In this document: positions 51,652 to 59,636 of the stretch, piece after piece
How positions within the stretch are numbered: position 1 is the first letter of the stretch
How the letters are laid out: every line of letters begins with the position of its first letter
Assembly: GCF_000696095.1 (NCBI RefSeq)
Contig: NZ_BAYX01000007.1
Location: 411,719-475,718 of the forward strand
Direction of reading: 5' to 3'
Source: Rhizobium rhizogenes NBRC 13257
GTDB lineage: Bacteria; Pseudomonadota; Alphaproteobacteria; Rhizobiales; Rhizobiaceae
DNA length: 64,000 bases
The notes under the pieces: generated by a model
Databases searched by the model: none
What the model saw: only the letters and a program-made list of their open reading frames with translations
What the model was told of the DNA's origin: nothing
Translations under genes and position numbers: made by a program

Positions 51652-52617
51652 TTATGCAGCAGCGAGCTGCAGTTCCTTGCTGACCATGGCGCGAAGCGTG
51701 CCGAGGTCCTTGGCGAATGCGCGGATGCCTTCAGCGAGCTTTTCGGTCGCCATCGCATCTTCGTTCATCTGCCAGCGGTAGGTTTTTTCATCGACGATGA
51801 TCTTGGCGACGGAGGTCTTGTTTTCCGGCGAGAGCTTGCGCTCCAGCTTGCCTTCGTCCTTGGCGAGCTCGTCGAGCAGGTTCGGGCTGATCGTCAGGCG
51901 ATCGCAACCGGCCAGAGCTTCGACTTCGGCAGCACTGCGGAAGGAGGCACCCATGACGATCGTCTTGATGTCGTTGGCCTTGTAGTAATTGTAGATTTCG
52001 CGAACGGACAGAACGCCCGGATCTTCTTCCGGGGTGTAGTCCTTGCCAGTCGACTTCTTGTACCAGTCGAGGATACGGCCGACGAAGGGCGAAATGAGGA
52101 AGACCTTGGCGTCGGCGCAGGCGACGGCCTGGGCCTTGCTGAATAGCAGCGTCAGGTTGCAGTCAATGCCTTCCTTCTGCAGCACTTCGGCGGCGCGGAT
52201 GCCTTCCCAGGTGGAAGCGAGCTTGATCAGGATACGGTCGCGCTCGATGCCACGCTCCTTGTAGGCAGCGATGATGGCGCGGGCTTTGGCGAGCGATGCC
52301 TCAGTATCGAAGGACAGGTCAGCATCGACTTCCGTCGAAACACGACCGGGAACGAGGCCGGACAGCGCAGCACCGACGGAGATCGCCAGACGGTCGGCAA
52401 CGGCGGCGGCTACAGCATCCGGCGTACCGCCCTGCTTCTTGCCCCAGGCGACGGCTTCCTTGATCGCGTCGGCGAACATCGGCGTGCCGAGCGCCTTCAA
52501 GACGATGGTCGGGTTGGTCGTGCAATCGACCGGCTTCAGACGGGCAACCGCCTCGATGTCACCGGTATCGGCCACGACCGTCGTCATGGCGCGAAGTTGG
52601 TCAAGCTTGGATGTCAT
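51652..52617 (-). CDS. tal: Transaldolase
   Basis: 321 residues, the classical TalB length. The Schiff-base Lys is K132 in ILIKLASTWEGI, and VDCTTNPTIVLKAL is the N-terminal signature. It exchanges dihydroxyacetone units between sugar phosphates in the pentose phosphate pathway, the route by which xylulose 5-phosphate from xylB is used. ATG 52617 has AAGGATAGG upstream. It is monocistronic. Confidence 0.97.
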   Translation of the reverse strand: MTSKLDQLRAMTTVVADTGDIEAVARLKPVDCTTNPTIVLKALGTPMFADAIKEAVAWGKKQGGTPDAVAAAVADRLAISVGAALSGLVPGRVSTEVDADLSFDTEASLAKARAIIAAYKERGIERDRILIKLASTWEGIRAAEVLQKEGIDCNLTLLFSKAQAVACADAKVFLISPFVGRILDWYKKSTGKDYTPEEDPGVLSVREIYNYYKANDIKTIVMGASFRSAAEVEALAGCDRLTISPNLLDELAKDEGKLERKLSPENKTSVAKIIVDEKTYRWQMNEDAMATEKLAEGIRAFAKDLGTLRAMVSKELQLAAA

Positions 52618-53120
52618 GATACCTATCCTTGTTGAAATAAGCCCATTGGGTTGGGAAATGTTGACCGGCGATTCCGTCCGGTTCGATGGACGACACGAAG
52701 ACTGAGAGCGGATCGCGCCGCACTGTCTCCCATGCCTCGGTAACGGCAAAAACAGTGCGATGGTTCCATTTCCGGCAAACGGTCAGAACAGCGAAGAAAC
52801 AACTTTCCGGGGACTGGCTTTTCGCCGGGTGAGAGCGCCCTATATGGCTCCCTGCCCAGCCAAGCATGTCCACGGCGCAGCACTCGCACATTGTCCTCCT
52901 CGACTGGACAAAGACCGTATTCCTCAGGGCGACTATCATCAATCTCGCCGGGAAAAGTCAAGCGACATTTGTGCATTTCAATTGACATAAGTTTCAACCC
53001 ATAGAATATCTCTAAGCGAAGAGCCGATCTCGCCGCCCCTGCCCTGCGCCGCCGCGGCAACCTTGGTTGCTTGCGATCACTATAACAGAATGGGCGGGCG
53101 AAAATCTTGCTGGAGGACCT
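52618..53120. other. 503-bp divergent gap between transaldolase and SorC genes
   Basis: No convincing gene is seen; short frames here lack ribosome sites and familiar sequence. The gap holds both promoters. TTGACATAAGTTTC and ATTTGTGCATTTC near 52970-52995 are AT-rich and promoter-like, but no perfect operator was found. Confidence 0.45.
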
Positions 53121-54110
53121 GTGGCCAAACTCAGACGCGGGACACACACTGCCTATTCCGAGACGGCCTCTCTGCGGCTGCGGGCCGCCTGGCTCTATTA
53201 CAATCAGGGCCTGACACAGAAGGATGTCGCCGAACAGCTCGGCATCAGCCGCACCACGGTCATCCGCCTGCTGGACGAGGCGATGCGCCGCAGCGAGGTG
53301 CAGATCTGGATCAATGAAGGTATCGACGACTGCGTCGAACTGGCGATCAAGCTAGAGCGCATTTACGGGCTGGACGAGGCGATCGTCGTCCCGGCACCGG
53401 TCGGCGGCGACGTCAATGCCCAGGCGAAAAGCGTCGGCCTGGCGCTCGGCCAGTTTCTGACGGAAGCGATCCCCGACAATTACACGATCGGCGTCGGCTG
53501 GGGCCGGACGATGACGGCTTCGCTTGCAAGCTTCCGCCCGCCCCGCCGCGACAATTGCAAGGTGGTCTCGCTACTCGGCGGCATCGTCGCCGTCCACCAG
53601 ACCAACCCGATCGACTATACCTGGCGCCTGGCAAGCCAGCTCGGCGCGGAATGCTATATGTTCCTGGCGCCGCTTCTGGTCGATTCCATCGAGACCAAGC
53701 GTAATCTGATCGAAAAATGCGGACTGGAGGCAATCTATCGTCTTGCCGAAAATCTCGACCTCGCCATCGTCAGCTGCGGCGACATCGGCCCGCAATCCAC
53801 TTCGCTATCGGAAGGCTTCATCTCGAAACGGGAGCTGGATCAGCTGATCGAAGCCGGCTGCGTCTGCGACACCATGTTCAATTTTCTCGATGCCGAGGGC
53901 AATTCCGTCGACCACCCGATCAACAAGCGCGTGATGTCCGTTGATCTCGATACGCTGAAGAAGGCCAAGCACATCGTCATCTCCTCCGGCGGCGCGCACC
54001 GCGCCATGGCGATCAGCGCCACCATCAAGCGCATCGGCTGCAATACGCTGATCACGGATGAAAGCGCCGCCAAGGCATTGTTGCAGATGGCAGTGGCGAA
54101 AGCGGCGTGA
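53121..54110 (+). CDS. SorC/DeoR family sugar-sensing regulator
   Basis: 329 residues. An N-terminal helix-turn-helix (YYNQGLTQKDVAEQLGISRTTVIRLLDEA) is joined to a sugar-phosphate-binding domain with IGVGWGRTMTASL and LAIVSCGDIGP, as in SorC, DeoR-type and EryD regulators. GGAGGACCT precedes GTG 53121. It is divergent from tal and may control it or a distant sugar operon; the ligand is probably a sugar phosphate. Confidence 0.9.
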   Translation: MAKLRRGTHTAYSETASLRLRAAWLYYNQGLTQKDVAEQLGISRTTVIRLLDEAMRRSEVQIWINEGIDDCVELAIKLERIYGLDEAIVVPAPVGGDVNAQAKSVGLALGQFLTEAIPDNYTIGVGWGRTMTASLASFRPPRRDNCKVVSLLGGIVAVHQTNPIDYTWRLASQLGAECYMFLAPLLVDSIETKRNLIEKCGLEAIYRLAENLDLAIVSCGDIGPQSTSLSEGFISKRELDQLIEAGCVCDTMFNFLDAEGNSVDHPINKRVMSVDLDTLKKAKHIVISSGGAHRAMAISATIKRIGCNTLITDESAAKALLQMAVAKAA

Positions 54111-54171
54111 GGGCGGCTCCGAATTTGCGGGGACCACATAATCCCCTTACATAGGGATGGCGCTCTGACAC

Positions 54172-54696
54172 TTAAGCCCGAATGGATTGCTTGCCGCCCT
54201 GCTGCCGTCGCGGCGGCTCACTCCGGTGAAGATAGACGGCAAAGGTGTCCCAAGGCGGCGTGACGGAAAGTTGCCAGAGTATCCGGCCGACCTCGCCCCG
54301 ATGATAGCCTCCGTGCAGGGCAACATGGGTCAGCATTTCCTCTCTGGTCATATAGCCCTTGTCACCATCGGTGAAGGTAAACGGGATGGCCTCCGCCAGC
54401 TTCTCGGGCGAGACGCCGCGAAGGTAATCGAGATACCATTGATCGGAAGATGTTACGGCAGCGCTCAGCTCGTCCAGGGCTGGCGTCTCGTCCGTGTTGT
54501 CCGAAGTATAGCCATGTTGCCCGCCAGTCAGATGCGCGGCGAAGATTCGAGCAACGACATAGGAATGATTGATCAGCCGCACGGCGGTGCGCAGCTCGAC
54601 CTTATGCTGATCCTGGTCCAAAGTCCCCAATTTGTCGAACAAGTCACTATTGGCCCAAGCGTGATAGCCATAAAGTTTTTGCAGTAATATGCTCAT
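54172..54696 (-). CDS. DinB family protein
   Basis: 174 residues, four-helix-bundle DinB/YfiT type. The metal-site His residues are in LINHSYVVARIF and HVALHGGYHRGEV. Family members act as thiol-dependent transferases or are of unknown function and are often damage- or stress-linked. ATG 54696 with AAGGG upstream is preferred; the frame's upstream GTG lies in the operator palindrome. It is divergent from a TetR gene, with a 25-bp perfect palindrome between them. Confidence 0.88.
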   Translation of the reverse strand: MSILLQKLYGYHAWANSDLFDKLGTLDQDQHKVELRTAVRLINHSYVVARIFAAHLTGGQHGYTSDNTDETPALDELSAAVTSSDQWYLDYLRGVSPEKLAEAIPFTFTDGDKGYMTREEMLTHVALHGGYHRGEVGRILWQLSVTPPWDTFAVYLHRSEPPRRQQGGKQSIRA

Positions 54697-54720
54697 GAAG
54701 TCGGCCCTTCCAAGTTTTCG

Positions 54721-54745
54721 GAATGTGAGTAAATTACTCACATTC
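54721..54745. promoter_or_regulatory. TetR operator candidate, 25-bp perfect palindrome
   Basis: GAATGTGAGTAA, a single A, then TTACTCACATTC. It lies centrally between the divergent DinB and TetR starts (25 and 18 bp away). Internal TGTGAGTAA/TTACTCACA halves are typical TetR half-sites in size. Confidence 0.85.
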
Positions 54746-54762
54746 TGTACAAGGAGGGTCCT

Positions 54763-55410
54763 TTGTCTACTCGCATTGCAAAGCAGCAGCCGGTGATACG
54801 CAAGAGGCCGCGACAGGCCCGTTCCCGTGCCACGGTCGAAACGATCCTTCAGGCTGGTGCTCGCGTTTTGAGCGATGAAGGATGGGCCGGATTCACGACC
54901 AACAGGATCGCAGATTTAGCCGGTGTGAGTATCGGTTCGCTGTACCAGTATTTTCCGGACAAGCTTTCTCTGGTCGATGCCATCCGCCGGCGGCATCTCG
55001 ACGACTGTATTGCCGTCATGCGGAAATCCAAAGCCGAAGGACTGTCACCGGTGCAGTTCGTGTCGAACCTGGTTCGCGCCATGATCGCCGCCCATAGCAC
55101 CTATCCCGGCCTTCATAGAGCATTGCTTGATGAAGCCCCAAGCTCTGACGACTATCGCAACCCCAACAGTGAATTTGAGATCGAATATCTCGGCTACTAT
55201 ACAGAGGCTGTGGCGACTTGCCGGAACCGCCGGCCTGGCAGGACTGATCAAACCGCTGCGCTGATCATTTCCGATGCAATTGACGGGGTGATACACAATG
55301 CCGCGCGCCGTGGCATGTTGGGGGACCCCATAGTGCAGAGCGAACTTATCAGGCTGGTCAGCCCATATCTGGAAGACGCTGGCGACAGTGCTACAGTTCA
55401 AGCCGAATAA
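54763..55410 (+). CDS. TetR family transcriptional regulator
   Basis: 215 residues with a typical TetR N-terminus (ATVETILQAGARVLSDEGWA, then IADLAGVSIGSLYQYFPDKLSL). It starts at TTG 54763 with AAGGAGGGTCC directly upstream. The operator palindrome sits 18 bp before its start, so it is very probably autoregulated and represses the divergent DinB gene. The ligand is not known. Confidence 0.9.
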   Translation: MSTRIAKQQPVIRKRPRQARSRATVETILQAGARVLSDEGWAGFTTNRIADLAGVSIGSLYQYFPDKLSLVDAIRRRHLDDCIAVMRKSKAEGLSPVQFVSNLVRAMIAAHSTYPGLHRALLDEAPSSDDYRNPNSEFEIEYLGYYTEAVATCRNRRPGRTDQTAALIISDAIDGVIHNAARRGMLGDPIVQSELIRLVSPYLEDAGDSATVQAE

Positions 55411-55466
55411 ATGGTTCGATTTCGCAAAACTCCTGCGTAAAGTCAGAATTCAGAGGCGCGGCAAAC

Positions 55467-56339
55467 TCAAGCCTGCCCTGCCTCCCAACCCAGCATCGCC
55501 CGCTTGCGTGTCAAACCCCAGTGATAGCCAGTGAGATCGCCGTTCTTGCCGAGAGCGCGATGGCAGGGGACGACGAAAGAGAGAGGGTTGCGGCCAACAG
55601 CGGCGCCGACAGCGCGCATGGCCGTGGGCTGGCCGATATCCCTGGCGATGTCGGAATAGGTGACGGCGCGGCCCATCGGGATCTTCAGCAGGCTTTCCCA
55701 GACCCGCACCTGGAAATCCGTGCCGATCAGCACGACGCGCAACGGCTGGTCGCTCGTCCATTTCGACGGCTCGAAAATCCGCGCCGCGTAGGGCATGGTC
55801 GCCTGCAGGTCCTCGACATATTGCGCATTCGGCCAGCGGCAGGTCATATCCTCGAGGCAAGCCTTCTCATCGCCGGTATCGCTGAAGGCGAGCCCCGCGA
55901 GACCACGGTCGGTGACCATGATCAGGGCAAGCCCGAACGGCGAGATGTGGAACCCGTAACGGATGGTCAACCCGCCACCCTTCGCCTTCCATTCGCCGGG
56001 TGACATCGCCTCATGCGTGACGAAGAGATCGTGCAGCCGGCTCGGACCGGAAAGCCCCACCTCGAACGAGGTTTCGAGCAACGGCAAATCTTCCTGGCGC
56101 AGCAGTCGCTTGGCATGATCCAGCGTCACGGCTTGCAGGAAGGCCTTCGGCGACAGGCCGGCCCAGCGGGTAAAGGTCTTCTGCAGCTGGGTCGGCGATT
56201 GCCCGAGCCTGTCGGCGATCGCTTCCAGCGACGGCTGGTCGCGATAATCCTCGGTGATGAGTTCGATCACCCGGCGGACGGTATCGTAATCCGGGCCTTC
56301 CGGCGTGATGTCTTTCTTCAACTGTGCAATGGCATTCAT
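55467..56339 (-). CDS. Ada-like methylated-DNA methyltransferase with AraC-type HTH
   Basis: 290 residues. The N-terminal part (about 15-115) is an AraC-type helix-turn-helix region; the C-terminal part is the O6-methylguanine-DNA methyltransferase domain with active-site VVPCHRAL (C259). The Ada N-terminal zinc/phosphotriester domain (with its Cys cluster) is missing, so it can repair O6-methylguanine by suicide transfer but probably does not sense phosphotriesters as full Ada does. AAGGAG precedes ATG 56339. A role in the adaptive response is likely; the regulated genes are unknown. Confidence 0.92.
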   Translation of the reverse strand: MNAIAQLKKDITPEGPDYDTVRRVIELITEDYRDQPSLEAIADRLGQSPTQLQKTFTRWAGLSPKAFLQAVTLDHAKRLLRQEDLPLLETSFEVGLSGPSRLHDLFVTHEAMSPGEWKAKGGGLTIRYGFHISPFGLALIMVTDRGLAGLAFSDTGDEKACLEDMTCRWPNAQYVEDLQATMPYAARIFEPSKWTSDQPLRVVLIGTDFQVRVWESLLKIPMGRAVTYSDIARDIGQPTAMRAVGAAVGRNPLSFVVPCHRALGKNGDLTGYHWGLTRKRAMLGWEAGQA

Positions 56340-56405
56340 GAACTTTCTCCTTGGAAAGGAGAACACCACGAAGAGAAGGTCAAAACCACCCGTTTCTTGC
56401 GCTAA

Positions 56406-56452
56406 GGCTTGATCCCGAAAAATGTGAAACGGTTTGCGGACAAGATCATGCC
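56406..56452. repeat. Rhizobial-type palindromic repeat, copy B
   Basis: GGCTTGATC and GATCATGCC (one mismatch) bound CCGAAAAATGTGAAACGGTT. It is the same element as at 31511-31559, with several base differences. It lies between the methyltransferase start and the end of the DUF2244 gene. Confidence 0.65.
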
Positions 56453-56462
56453 CGCAAACGAA

Positions 56463-56966
56463 CTATATGCGTTGGGTCACGGTCGCCAAAGCGCGCTTGA
56501 AAGCCTTGGCAAAGCTCTCGCGGTCTTCCGGATTGAGGAAAGAGCCGACATCGGTGTCGTGGCTTCTGTCACGCACATGCATCGACACCACGCCGATCTC
56601 GCTGTGGCGGCGAACGAGGAAGCGTGTCCAGAACGGATTGAAGCGATGCTCGACCATACGGCCCGTCGGCGAGAACTTGCGGATCGAGACGTCGGTGCGC
56701 GACACCGTCACCTCTTCGCGCACCCGGCCTGAGCGATAGTTCAGCCAGAAGGCGCCGTAGAGCAGGAAGAAATCCGCACCGAAGAAGATGCCGATCGGCC
56801 ATGCGCCGCGGATGACGAACAGGATGCCATAGACCAGGCAGAACGTGCCCATCAGCGCCAGCATCACCCTGAACCCCTTGCGTCCGAGGGAGCGATGAGG
56901 AAACAATTCGGCGGCAAAAACCGGCCTGTTGTTATCGGCGCCGGGATCGGCGTTGCGTTCCATCAT
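56463..56966 (-). CDS. DUF2244 family integral membrane protein
   Basis: About 167 residues. Two adjacent membrane segments (VMLALMGTFCLVYGILFVI and PIGIFFGADFFLLYGAFWL) are followed by a soluble C-terminal domain with VSRTDVSIRKFSPTGR. The function is unknown. The start is uncertain: ATG 56966 (or 56963 or 56990) are all possible, and the last would overlap the divergent nth start. TATACT lies just upstream of 56966, so the transcript may have a very short leader. The start shares its promoter region with nth. Confidence 0.82.
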   Translation of the reverse strand: MMERNADPGADNNRPVFAAELFPHRSLGRKGFRVMLALMGTFCLVYGILFVIRGAWPIGIFFGADFFLLYGAFWLNYRSGRVREEVTVSRTDVSIRKFSPTGRMVEHRFNPFWTRFLVRRHSEIGVVSMHVRDRSHDTDVGSFLNPEDRESFAKAFKRALATVTQRI

Positions 56967-56988
56967 GGGTCTTGAGTATAGGTCGTTC

Positions 56989-57768
56989 ATGGCAAACCCC
57001 AAGATCAAATCCAGCGCCCAAAACATGAAAAAGTCAAATGCGACCGCAAGCCGCAAGCCGGCTTTCAAGTGTCCCTACTCCAAGGCGGAGCTGGAGGAGA
57101 TCTTCCGCCGCTTCTCCATCCAGCGGCCGGAGCCGAAGGGGGAGTTAGAGCACGTCAATCCCTTCACCCTCGTCGTCGCCGTGGCTCTGTCGGCGCAGGC
57201 GACCGACGTCAGCGTTAACAAGGCGACCCGCGCCCTCTTCGCCGTCGCCGATACGCCGCAGAAGATGCTCGACCTCGGCGAAGACCGCATCCGCGACTAC
57301 ATCAAGACGATCGGCCTTTACCGCAACAAGGCGAAGAATGTCGTGGCGCTGTCGGAAAAGCTGCTGCGGGATTTCGATGGCGAAGTGCCGCAGACGCGCG
57401 AGGAGCTGATGACCCTGCCGGGCGTCGGCCGCAAGACCGCCAATGTGGTGATGTCTATGGCCTTCGGCCATGCGACGCTTGCCGTCGACACCCATGTTTT
57501 CCGCATCGCCAACCGCCTGCTGCTAGCTCCCGGCAAGACGCCGGACGAGGTCGAGCAGCGGCTGATGAAGGTGATCCCAGATCAATATCTCTACCACGCA
57601 CATCACTGGCTGATCCTGCACGGGCGCTATGTCTGCAAGGCGCGCAAGCCGGAATGCGAGCGCTGCGTCATTGCCGATCTCTGTCGCTCGCCGGAAAAGA
57701 TTTGCGATGTGCCGGCACCGCTGGTCGAGCTACCGCAGCAGATGATCGCCGCCGAGACTGCCAGCTAA
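56989..57768 (+). CDS. nth: Endonuclease III
   Basis: 259 residues, a base-excision repair glycosylase/AP lyase for oxidised pyrimidines. The helix-hairpin-helix LPGVGRKTANVV with the catalytic Lys and VDTHVFRI with the catalytic Asp are present, and the C-terminal four-Cys cluster (CKARKPECERCVIADLC) binds a 4Fe-4S centre. It is longer than E. coli Nth because of a basic, poorly conserved N-terminus of about 35 residues, common in rhizobia. ATG 56989 is chosen with AGG six bases upstream; an internal ATG near 57025 is possible. Confidence 0.95.
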   Translation: MANPKIKSSAQNMKKSNATASRKPAFKCPYSKAELEEIFRRFSIQRPEPKGELEHVNPFTLVVAVALSAQATDVSVNKATRALFAVADTPQKMLDLGEDRIRDYIKTIGLYRNKAKNVVALSEKLLRDFDGEVPQTREELMTLPGVGRKTANVVMSMAFGHATLAVDTHVFRIANRLLLAPGKTPDEVEQRLMKVIPDQYLYHAHHWLILHGRYVCKARKPECERCVIADLCRSPEKICDVPAPLVELPQQMIAAETAS

Positions 57769-57788
57769 AGAAGTGATGACGGCGGCAT

Positions 57789-58502
57789 TCAGGCACGCAG
57801 AGCCGCTTCCTTCCGCGAAATCAGCTTGTGCAGATGCACCATCATCCCCGCGGCAAACAGCGGCGTCAGAAGATTGACGATGGGAATGGCAAGGAAGGCG
57901 GCGATCACCAGCCCCGCAAGGAAGACGGTGAACGCATGCTTGATCCGGAACTGCCGCGCTTCGTCTGGCGATCGAAAGCGCATGGCGGCGAATTCGAAGA
58001 ATTCCCGCCCGAGCAGGTAACCGTTGACCAGGAAGAAGGCGACGAGATTGACGCCGGGAATGAAGAGCAGAAACAGCGCGAAGATATTGCCGACGATCAC
58101 GACGCCAAGGAATTTCAGCGAACCTTTCATCGCCGGCACGAAGGGCAGCGCCTTTCCGGGCGGATCGGCCGGATAGTCCCGCTTTTCCACGACATCAGCG
58201 ACATCGTCGAGAAACAGGCCTGCGATCAGTGCCGTCACCGGCGCGATCAGCAGCGCCAATGCCAGCGCCAGACCGAGGCCAGCCAGAAGTCCGAGAAGCA
58301 AGGTGAGCCAGCTCGTCCAATCCGGCGCCGATGGCAGGAAGCTCTGCAGCCAGGGCAACACAACTGCCACGAAGGTACTGTTCAACGCAAACCAAAGAAC
58401 GGCGAGCGCCAGCAACGTCAGGCCGAGCACCTTCCAGAAAACCTTGCGCGTCTCGGCGGCAAAGAGATTGGCGAGGGAAAGACGCGCGGCATCAATGATC
58501 AT
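57789..58502 (-). CDS. CysZ/EI24 family membrane protein
   Basis: 237 residues with four or more membrane segments; PVTALIAGLFLDDVADVVEKRDYP and FIPGVNLVAFFLVNGYLLGREFF match the EI24/CysZ family. CysZ is a sulfate permease; rhizobial members annotated as sulfate transporter CysZ are not all tested. ATG 58502 has GGAG ten bases upstream. It converges on nth and is monocistronic. Confidence 0.85.
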   Translation of the reverse strand: MIIDAARLSLANLFAAETRKVFWKVLGLTLLALAVLWFALNSTFVAVVLPWLQSFLPSAPDWTSWLTLLLGLLAGLGLALALALLIAPVTALIAGLFLDDVADVVEKRDYPADPPGKALPFVPAMKGSLKFLGVVIVGNIFALFLLFIPGVNLVAFFLVNGYLLGREFFEFAAMRFRSPDEARQFRIKHAFTVFLAGLVIAAFLAIPIVNLLTPLFAAGMMVHLHKLISRKEAALRA

Positions 58503-58756
58503 TCGTTCGACATCTCCTGAGCGATGATCCAACAGGTAGGCAACGATTGCAAATATATCAATATCTTCCCGCCATACGGGCGCGGATTGCGGGAAATTGA
58601 ATTATTGTAATAAAGTATCTACTAATATAGTGTGGGCGTCATACTAAAAACAACAACCTAGGCATGATCGACGACTTCGGTAAGCTGCACGCTACCCGAT
58701 TGCTCCCGCAATCGGTGCGATAGCAGATCGGATGAACCGTTAGCGAGGCGCAACAT

Positions 58757-59608
58757 TTGGAAGACCTTGGTCACAAGCTTAGACAATATATGAAGAGCGG
58801 TACTCCCGCAGAGCGCCGAATAGCCAAGTATTTTTCCGAACACTTGAACGAGTTACCTTTCGAAACCGCCTCTTCCGTGGCCGACAGGCTCGAGTTGAGC
58901 CCGATGACCGTCGGGCGCTTCCTACGGTCGCTCGGCTACCAGGGCCTGGACGGGATCAAGGTCCATCTGAAGGAAAACGTAGCTCCGATAGCACTACAGT
59001 TGTCGAGCCTTCTGGAGCAGTTGCAGAAGGATGCCCTTGAGGGCCGCCCGATCGCCGGCCAGATCGTCGAACAGGTCGAGATGTTACAGCACCTCTACAA
59101 TCTCACCGGCCAGCCGCAATGGCATGAGGCCGTGGCGGCGAGCCTGTCCTCCAGCGAGGTTTTCGTCGCCACCCATCTTAGCCTTGCGGGCCTTGGCCGC
59201 CATTTTTGCGATCGTCTCGAATTCGCTCGTGATCATGTGCAATTCCTCGACGGCGCGAACGGCAGTTATATCGAGCTGCTTGGCCGCCCGGCGAACGATG
59301 CACTGGTGGTGATCATCGACTCGCCCCGTTTCATGACATCACGATTGCTTGCACGTTCCGCGCGCCGCTCCGGCTACAAGGTGCTGCTGATCACCGGCCA
59401 ATACACCGAATGGGCACATGAATTCGCCAACAACACCTTGTCATTGCCACCCCTGCGCATCAGCGGCCGCGACAATCTATCGTCAATGACGGCGCTGCTG
59501 GAATGCCTGGCTTCCGCTGTCATTCAGGCGGCGGGCGAGGAAGCGGGAAAGCGCATGCGAAAGATCGAAGAGCTGGAAGGTATATTCACCTACACGCCGC
59601 TTCGATAA
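58757..59608 (+). CDS. RpiR family transcriptional regulator
   Basis: 283 residues. An N-terminal RpiR helix-turn-helix (ERRIAKYFSEHLNELPFETA, SSVADRLELSPMTVGRFLRSLGY) is joined to a SIS sugar-phosphate-binding domain (about 125-255; EVFVATHLSLAGLGRHF, LVVIIDSPRFMTSRLLARSA). Start TTG 58757 has AGG nine bases upstream; ATG 58790 has none. It converges on the FGGY kinase gene and is a candidate regulator of the polyol locus at 59637-64000, inferred from position. Confidence 0.9.
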   Translation: MEDLGHKLRQYMKSGTPAERRIAKYFSEHLNELPFETASSVADRLELSPMTVGRFLRSLGYQGLDGIKVHLKENVAPIALQLSSLLEQLQKDALEGRPIAGQIVEQVEMLQHLYNLTGQPQWHEAVAASLSSSEVFVATHLSLAGLGRHFCDRLEFARDHVQFLDGANGSYIELLGRPANDALVVIIDSPRFMTSRLLARSARRSGYKVLLITGQYTEWAHEFANNTLSLPPLRISGRDNLSSMTALLECLASAVIQAAGEEAGKRMRKIEELEGIFTYTPLR

Positions 59609-59636
59609 GGATCCGAAGCGACGATCAACCGCCGGC

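Noticed and set aside
51640..53120. Additional small genes in the tal/SorC gap
   Set aside because: Candidate frames lack ribosome sites and recognisable sequence, and overlap likely promoter regions.
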